Positions 56,711-64,000 of a DNA stretch of 64,000 bases are shown one piece after another (the first letter of the stretch is position 1; every line of letters begins with the position of its first letter). Made by a program: the position numbers and the translations under genes. The DNA lies in NCBI GenBank assembly GCA_009760855.2, contig WPIO01000001.1, forward strand, positions 23,422,001 to 23,486,000, given 5' to 3'. Below the pieces are notes generated by a model, which was given only the letters and a program-made list of their open reading frames with translations, did not search any database and was not told the origin of the DNA. The DNA comes from Cristatella mucedo (lineage: Eukaryota > Bryozoa > Phylactolaemata > Cristatellidae).

Positions 56711-57548
56711 GTGAGTGCCGCTGCGACCGACCTCAGATCGCTGACTGCTCCTTAGCTGCTGTCGGACCGGCCGTCTGTTGCTGCGGCAGAGTCGGCACGC
56801 GGCATCGGTCAGCTTCTTGACAGTGCCACAAAGTCCTAGTCTGTCGGCCTTTGCGCAAGAGGTCGTGCATCTAAATTTAGCAGTAGCGTTGCTCAGCCGT
56901 TTCTTGCTAACCCGTTGGTTCACTGTCGGTAACCGCTGTTTTTCTATGGCCCATCTGCACTGCGACTAGCACGAATTGTTGGGTTTGCTAGTCAAGTGTG
57001 GTTGCTGCTCTCTTTAAAGCAAGCGATGCAATGACGTCCACCCGAGCAGGTGTAGCGAGTTGTTGCGTTGCCAATTTGCTTCAAAATATTACGAGCTAAC
57101 GAATTCCAAGTTTGTGCTCACTCCGTTCGAAATCGTTGATTGAGAAAGTGGGCACTCGTCGTCATAGGTACTTGTTTTCGGTGTTGCTTATGTCCACCGG
57201 ACAGGTTTATATTTAGTAGTATTACTACCACCTTACTGTTTCCTGTTAGAATGCTGCTAGCCATTTGTACGCATGTCTTTTCTTGTTTAAAATCTGGTTC
57301 TTTCCTGGTTTTTGGCAGTGAGTTGTCGCTAGCCATTTGTGTAATGCGATATTGCATTATTGACTGACCAAACTGACCGACTCACTGACCAAACTGACCT
57401 GCCGATCGCGTAGTCACGTGTCGAAGACAGTTGTTTCGGGACCGGCGCTTGCTTGGAAGCAGATGCCTCGTCGCCTCTTGACCTCTTTGCAGGTCTGGCT
57501 GATCGGCACGTGAGGCTTCTCTTGCTGTTGCCCTGTATTAAGTAAGAC

Positions 57549-57720
<172 letters not shown>

Positions 57721-59224
57721 CATGCGAGTACGGCGCACGTGGGTACACTTTCGTGTTAGTTTGGTTGTAGTCGGACTGCTACATCGACTGCTACACAGCA
57801 GCAGCAGCATGCTGGTCGAAGGCTGCCTTAGAAATATTTCGGCCTGGCCGATCACCTGTCAATAATGACAGGTACAGAGCTAGTGTCAGCTCCAACGTAA
57901 CCTCACCGCATTGTAATAGAACTATCTATCCTGACTCGTGTAGCCAGAAACCAAGCAGCCAACAATTACATTTCGAAGACAGCATTTTTTCATAATCGTT
58001 CGTTGCTGATGATTCTTGCTGTAGCCTATTGTTCACAGACTTTGAAGAAGTTTATAATTCTTCCCCAAGTCATTGCAAGCCTACAATTTACCGTCCCCAA
58101 AGAGTGGCGCTGAAATTGCCTCCTTACTCTTTTGAACGGCTTGAGCATGCTCTGACAAGGGCTAGCTACTTACCAAGTGTTCCTTAACAGCCTACACCCA
58201 TAGAAGACCGTTAACTAAGGAAGCAGGCTTGACAACCACTGACACTTAACAACCTGTTACCAACCAATTAAGGCGAGTCCCTCCAGCCGGCGACCGAGTG
58301 CTTTTGAGCCACTCTCCCAAGCCGCTCCATTGGTCAGACTTTTGCAACCGCCGGGTATGTAGGTGTTTAGGCCTTGCAGAGCTCCCCGGCAGTCAATCCA
58401 CTGTGTCTAAGCTTTTCTACCATAAACTGGATGTTGGAGTAATCTTCTGTAAACCTTGTGGATCATAATCACGCTATATATTTTGTATGTTCATCCATAT
58501 GTATGTAAACGAAGTCACAGTTGCTTGCCTGCAAGCACTGACCATTGGGAAGAGAACTCTCACCGATGACGGTATATTTCTTTTGTTAAAAATTGCATTT
58601 CATTTGAGCAAAGCCACAAAGTGCAGAATCACCAAACGTGAGCAAGTGCTAAACATTGATAACAGTAGATCCAGAAAAAAATCGAATAAAGTGTATAAAT
58701 ATATGCTCCCAGGTAATATCGACAAACAAACAAGAAATTGGTCAATTTTGCACTCCCAAAACTCATCGAAAGTGCGGTTGGCAGACATTTATTTGAACTG
58801 AAGAAGTTGTCAGAGGTTTGTCACGGCTCTAGTGTTAACACGTGCCGCCTTCAGTCCAAGTAATATGCTAATATTGAAGTCAGCAGTCCTTTGTAGCTAT
58901 CCGGATGTTATTTATAAGTTATTGAAGTTGCTGCGATTCCTCTCAAGATCTCTCCTGACTCGAAGAGGTTTTACTGGACTTCCGGACTGGCCTACTCTGG
59001 TTTTCTTGCGGAGTTGATCTCAGTCAGCACTCACAGACTGCATGGTTTCGGCCATGCCTTTTCGTTGCTTCATCATGAGGTGGCTGGCAACTCTCCGTTG
59101 CTGTGCGCCACCGTTTACGCAATAAGTAGAGGGTTCCAGTTGAAGCCCTGTGTTCGTGCAGCAGCGGTGGCAGCCAGTGTGCAGCGCGCTCCACTCTCTT
59201 TGTGTCCCGCACGCTCGGTCAGTT

Positions 59225-59371
59225 GAGCGAGAGCATCGATGTGCATCTCATCATCGGTGTGCATCGATCGGTGGCCATCGATCGCTGTCACTTTCGATGA
59301 TGGCCATCGAATCTCAGCACGATCGATCGGTGGCCATCGATCTGTGGCAATCGATCGCTGTCACTTTCAAT
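59225..59371. repeat. Short direct repeats rich in ATCGATCG before exon
   Basis: ATCGATCGCTGTCACTTTC occurs at ~59,278 and ~59,351, and ATCGATCGGTGGCCATCGAT at ~59,264 and ~59,321, with further partial copies. The second ends 8 bases before the acceptor of the large exon. Confidence 0.85.
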
Positions 59372-59378
59372 GCTGCAG

Positions 59379-61203
59379 GACTGCATCTGGAGGTGCCGCT
59401 GAACAAGCACCGTGAGACTCAGCTGAAGCTGCACGAGAAGCTCATGCAGCGCATGGCGCAGCGCAGAGAGCTGCTGCCTAGCAGCTCGTCGCCGGGCAGC
59501 ACTGCCGGCGACGTCACGGCCGCCCCATCGCCGGCCGCCTTCTCGCCGGCCGCGGCTCTGCACGACGGCCTGGCATCGGGCGGCAGCTCGCCGCTGCATC
59601 GCGCCACGCCCGCTCTGGCCACGCGAACCAACACGTCCTGCCGCTCTACGCCCGTGCCGCCGTCGTCCTGCGAGAGCTCGGCTCGCAGCACGCCAATGGC
59701 TGGCATGACCGGCGACGTGTTCCACCTGTCTTCCGCTCCGCCACTGCCATCGTCGTCGTCACTGTTGCCAACACAGTTGCGGCCAGCCGACGCCGGCTGC
59801 TATGGCCACGGCGGCTCAGGCGGCGGCAACAGCAGCCTGGCTGAGGCGCTAGCCTCCATCTGGGCGGACTCGAACCTCGCCGGCGGCCTTGCGCCGCCGC
59901 GAGGTAGGTGGGCGAATGCCGGCTACGACCGCCGTCCATGGCCTGCAGCGGCGACGCTGGTCTCTGGCGATGTCTCGTCGAGCTGCGGTGCCGCTGCCAC
60001 TGGCGCCCGGCTGGTGGTGCGCAGCGAGCCGTGCACGCCGACGCCGTGGCAGCGCGGCGGCGGTTTCGGCGGTCGGCCTGATGATCCCTGCCCGGCGGCT
60101 CTGCTGCTCCTTCGCAACGACCAGTTTGCCTTCGCTAAAGCTGGACCGTTCGGTCAAGCTTCCTCCCAAGCCGGCTTTGAGCCGCTGAGACTCGACGGCT
60201 GGCCTGATGGCCGCGACGGGTCGGGCGGCCACGTCGCCGCCGCCGAGAGCTGCCCTGGCAGCGCCGTCGGCAGCCCGGGGCTGGCAGCGGCGGCGCCTGG
60301 CGAGCTGGCCTACCACTTGGCCTCTGCCGTCGACGACGTCAGCGCCGGCTGTGTCGATGCCGACGCAGCTGTCGCCATGCCGGATGCCTTTCAGTCGAGT
60401 GACGCCGCCGACGATGGCCCGACGATGTATCATTTCCTGGCCACGGCAGACGATGAAGGAGGCCGCGAGGCGGCCGCCAACGGTCGCGGGCAGCTGGCGG
60501 TGGCAGCTGACAGCCACTCGACCGTCAGCAGCGGCAGTAACGGCTCCATCTGCTCGGAGCTGCTTGCTTCTGCGCCGCCGCTGCCGTACTCGTGCAGCGC
60601 CGGCGTCCCGTCGGACGGCTGCGGCGGCAGCAGCAGCAGCTTCTGCGGCCTGTTCGACACGGGGCATGTCAGCGCTTTCGTGCCCGTCGGGCGTGCGCTG
60701 GCCAAAGCGCCCGGTGCCGAGCTCGCGCTGCCGTCCGACGTCGGCGATGCGTGCGGCGGTGGCAGCTTCGAAGCAGGGCAGCCGCTCCGGGAAGCCGACG
60801 GTCGATTCGACTTCGCCCCTGCCGGGCCTGTGGTGGCGCTGACAGGCACGACAGACGCCGAGGCGGCAGGAGAGCAGGTCGTCGGCAGAGGATTGGCGGC
60901 GGCGGCTGGCGGCGCAGGCAGCGAGTTGCACTCCACGGACGAGGACTTTGACGATCTTCTGAGCATAATCGACGGCTCCATGCAGCACGACGACGGGGGC
61001 GGTGGCTGCGGGACGCAGGCCGCAGGCGCAGACTCGGGGCAGCAGCAGCAGCTGTGGCAGCAGCTGCTGCTGTCTCCTCAGCGGAGCGAAGCACCGCACG
61101 GCCTGTACGCTTGCCCGGTATCGAATGCCGCCGATGCTGGTGGCCTCTCGAAGCAGCAGCCCTGCATCCCTGCAGCTGGCCAGCGCTCCGCGGCTCCTTC
61201 CCT
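59379..61203 (+). CDS. RFX7-like: RFX5/RFX7-like gene, large low-complexity exon
   Basis: 608 codons in phase with the previous exon. Starts LHLEVPLNKHRETQLKLHEK, a basic helix placed like the QLQRKIQKK-type helix in RFX7. Then Ser/Gly/Ala/Pro-rich disordered sequence with S-T-P repeats near residue 90 and an acidic hydrophobic DEDFDDLLSIIDG near the end, resembling a transactivation segment. GC-rich third positions explain the long antisense frames. Ends at donor GTGAGT in phase 2. Confidence 0.8.
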
Positions 61204-61333
61204 GTGAGTATCCAGCTCGAGGCGAGCAGCTGCCTTGGTGGCAGCGCTGCTTGCTGGCCTACTGCCTCCGCACGCCGGCAGGTGGCTCGACGTGCCTTTG
61301 GACGAGTGTCGCTCCCTATCTATCTATCCGTAG

Positions 61334-61566
61334 GAGTTCGGCGACAGCGGCGACGAGCGTTTGCCAACTGCAGCGGGCCGCCGCTGCTGCGTCACTGCCT
61401 CGCGACCAGCGGAGCGTGCACTTCGCCTCGACCCGGCACCTTCAGATCTCCATCAAGTATTCATCCACCGGTGCCTGCGAGCCGTCGCAGCCACCGTCGC
61501 TGCTCCACCGTCAGACGTCGTGCGTGCAGGTCAAGTCGACCGACACTCCGCCCGTGACCCCGACGG
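61334..61566 (+). CDS. RFX7-like: RFX5/RFX7-like gene, penultimate exon (longer form possible)
   Basis: Acceptor CTATCCGTAG, donor GGTAAG at 61,567, phases matching both neighbours. Contains RSVHFASTRHLQISIKYSS and STDTPPVTPTG. If the 132-base intron is retained the frame continues through ARRSHSVP, which resembles the RSQSVP segment of RFX7, and stops at 61,677. Confidence 0.7.
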
Positions 61567-61698
61567 GTAAGCTGCACTGCCAGCCAGCTCGGCGCTCGCA
61601 CTCTGTGCCGCCTCCGCCGCCATTGCTGGCCATTGCGCACTCGCTCACGGCCCTAGGCGTGAAGCTGTGCCCGCCATAGCCGCGCTTACTCTTGCTAG

Positions 61699-62384
61699 GG
61701 AACTTCCGTCCGGTCATCACGCCCAACTCGGAGCTGCAGCGCTGGTGCAACGGCGGCAGCTCCGGCGGCTGGCCCTGCCTGCCCGGCGGAGGCGGTGCAT
61801 CGGCAGCCGACGGCGAGAGCTGCACGACACCGACACCACTTCCTGTGCCGCAGCAGCCGCCGCCGGCCGTCTCGGCGTCGGCCGACGGCTGCATCTATCA
61901 GGCGCAGAACGGGTTTAGTTCGTCCGGGGCCATGTCACCGCCGCTGCATCCGCCCAAGAAGCGCAAGCACCTCAGCGGCGACGCTAGCCTGATGCCCGCT
62001 GCGCCAACCAGCCACCGTGCCTTCGCCACCGGACTCGCAACCATGCAGCAGCCGCCGTTCGTGGCCAAAGATCAGTCGGCTCGGCAGCTGCTGGCCGACG
62101 ACCGGACGGCCGGCGGCGGCTCGCGCGCCTACACGCTGCGCGAGCTGCTGCTTGCCGGCACGGGGCCTCGGGCGGCTGCAGGCTCTTCAACGTCCTCAAC
62201 TGCGATGGGAGGAAGTGGAGGAGTGACAGCGGCGGATGGCGTGCTGAGATTCGGCTCCGGTGGCCACGACTTCGCCGCGAGGCGGAACCTGACCGAGGCG
62301 CTTCTTAGTCCTCCCTGCGATCTCGTGGCGAGCGGTCACGCGTCGCTGCCGCCACCGCACAACGCACCGTTGCAGAACAAGTAA
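61699..62384 (+). CDS. RFX7-like: RFX5/RFX7-like gene, last coding exon
   Basis: Acceptor CTCTTGCTAG. In phase reads NFRPVITPNSELQRW then Gly/Ser/Ala/Pro-rich sequence, a basic PPKKRKHLSG that looks like a nuclear localisation signal, YTLRELLLAGTG and NLTEALLSPP near the C-terminus, and a TAA at 62,382. NLTEAL resembles the NLTQIL segment near the RFX7 C-terminus. Confidence 0.7.
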
Positions 62385-63961
62385 GCGCGAAGCTCCCCGC
62401 GATAGTGAGCCGAAACTGCGGGCTCGCGTCGGCTGCGTTGCGGCTTGTGTGGGTGTGTTTCCGGTTTCAGTTTTTCTTCCACTTGCTGCGGCGCTAGTCT
62501 CTCTCGCCAAGCTGCTGGGCGGCAGAGCTGCTGTGTGAGGCGTGGCCTCGGAGCCAGCTGCAGCCGAAGTGCATCGTGCCCAACTCCTCACACCCTCGCC
62601 CTTTCCCTTCGTTTGCGCTCTGCCAAGGCGACTGAACTCGAATTCAAACTTGCCCCATTCTTGATGTCGCGAGCCGTGACGCCCTCATCGGTGCTGCCAG
62701 AGGAGTCACCGCCGTATGCTGCATGCGCTGCTTAGCTTCTCTAAACCGGCCAGCGTGCTCACGGACGAGTAGGGACGAGCCGCCGTAGTGGTGATTTTTT
62801 CAAGACTAGCAAGGCTAGCAACCATTACGGCGTATCGAGCAGATGGGATCCGCTGAAAGCGGCGGCCCAGTTTAGCTGCAGCGGAAACGGACACGGGACG
62901 CTCGTGGCCCTTGCTCTTTGCTCGACCTGCACACTCGTAAGCGCTGGCTGCCTCTGTCACAGTTATAGTTCTGCGTCGTGCTTGGGCTCGGCTCAGCGAT
63001 CGCTGTTTCTCTGCCAGCCTCCAATCCTCTTGCTCGCGCTGCTGCTGTGGTTGTCTGGCATTGCATCGTGCCATGTCGAACGGCTAGCTCGAATCTGCCG
63101 ATCCGTGAGGCGTTGAGCACACAAGGTCGGCTCTACCGTCGCAGCAGCTAGCGTGACGCCGCTGGTCAGCCAGCTGGTCGGCCTCGTTTGTCGTCACCGA
63201 CTCGAGCGTATGACGACTTGTACGTGGCGACTTGATATTGACGTATGCGTATGGCGACTTGATGACGACCGCTTGTGGCATGAATAGTGTGAGGAATTCA
63301 TACTGGGAAGCATAGGCAACCAGCCGGCAGCTGTCCCGTCCCGCAGCTGATGCGGCAGGGCTGCTGAGCCGCAGTGCGTTTCGCTAGAAATTGCCTGCAC
63401 TCGATCAGGTTAAATGCACGCAGTGGCCGCTCACCGGTGAAGCTGTCTGACTGAGTGCGGCGGAAGCTCGTGCTAGCAGCGCCTCTCGAGACCCGCGTAT
63501 CCGTCGTCGAACCGGATTGAGCCGGACTTGCGAGCAGCAACCGAGGCTTGTGCACATTCATGTGCAGCTGTCTGCTGTGTGCGCCATCACGTCTCGGCGG
63601 TAGTCATTCTAGACTTATGGGCAGTGATGATTTTTGCTTTTTGGCAGCAGGGCGGGCGCATCGTCGTCGTCGTCGCTATCCATGCCTACTCCTCCGTCCT
63701 CGAAGGCCAGCACACCTGACCGCTTTGCCTGAGAAGCTTTTCTGGAAAGCGGACTGTGCCATGCTGTGGACGCGTGCAGAAGGGCTACGCCGCATCTTTG
63801 CTGCGATGGTGCTGCTGTTACGCTGCTACTTGTGCAATGCATGCGTGGCTGCGAGCTGGTCTTGTGGTCGTCCTGTGTCTCGTTCTTATTTTAAGTGCTG
63901 CTTCGACAGTACGGCTATGAAAGATTCTAACGAACTCATTCATATAAATGCATATGTATGC

Positions 63962-63962
<1 letters not shown>
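62385..63962 (+). other. Probable 3' UTR and downstream host DNA
   Basis: GC-moderate, no convincing coding region on either strand. No clear polyadenylation cluster identified. Confidence 0.4.

Positions 63963-64000
<38 letters not shown>
63963..64000. repeat. (GT)n microsatellite at window end
   Basis: GT repeats run to the last base and continue beyond the window. Confidence 0.95.

Noticed and set aside
59849-61099. 416-codon antisense frame
   Set aside because: It is the mirror of the GC-rich, low-complexity RFX7-like exon; third-position GC bias removes stops on the other strand.

Overview
The window is eukaryotic, most likely metazoan. The evidence is spliced exons of an RFX-family transcription factor gene, CR1/L2-like LINE fragments, tRNA-headed SINEs, Tc1/mariner relics and long microsatellites. 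A flatworm or other lophotrochozoan is plausible, but nothing here proves it. Two AT-rich blocks (about 1-18.68 kb and 23.07-33.02 kb) sit inside this more GC-balanced host DNA. They are decayed endogenous copies of a Maverick/Polinton-type (adintovirus-like) DNA virus.

Copy A (1-~18,680; pol on the minus strand; integrase end outside the window) is the fuller copy. Inward from its right terminus it carries protein-primed DNA polymerase B, a 50-aa NLS-like protein, an acidic protein, four small unknown proteins, a rightward cluster of fibre-like proteins with phage-type repeats, a hydrophobic protein, an HNH-type fragment, a small pVI/X-like protein, a protein with a parvovirus-VP1u-like phospholipase A2 motif, an unknown protein, an adenain-like protease, a zinc-ribbon protein, an FtsK/A32-type packaging ATPase, a coiled-coil protein, two paralogous putative minor capsid proteins, a second coiled-coil protein, the double-jelly-roll major capsid protein, a YqaJ-type nuclease and another fibre. 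Nearly all have frameshifts or stops. Many starts lie within about 15 nt of a TATATAGAA-like motif, a candidate promoter on both strands.

Copy B (23.07-33.02 kb) has the opposite orientation. It joins the polymerase N-terminal half directly to the capsid genes (internal deletion of about 12 kb) and retains nuclease, fibre, a Cys-rich protein, integrase and the right terminal repeat. Its left end is a 550-bp inverted duplication with a 5-nt spacer. Copy B sits between an endonuclease-like piece and a reverse-transcriptase piece of a same-strand LINE, so it probably split that LINE. A LINE 3' end has in turn interrupted its capsid gene.

The 18.7-23.1 kb and 33-36.7 kb segments are patchworks of LINE fragments. 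LINE 3' ends and tRNA-derived SINEs share a hairpin tail (GCGCC...GGCGC enclosing AGAGA...TCTCT), which suggests a LINE/SINE partnership. A 49-bp insert made almost only of this tail is bounded by a perfect 24-bp direct repeat.

From about 47 kb to 62.4 kb on the plus strand lies an RFX5/RFX7-like gene with six exons in consistent splice phase. The winged-helix domain is split over two exons, followed by a conserved CEWA helix region and long Ser/Gly/Ala-rich exons. Its introns hold CT and GT microsatellites, SINEs and a Tc1 relic.
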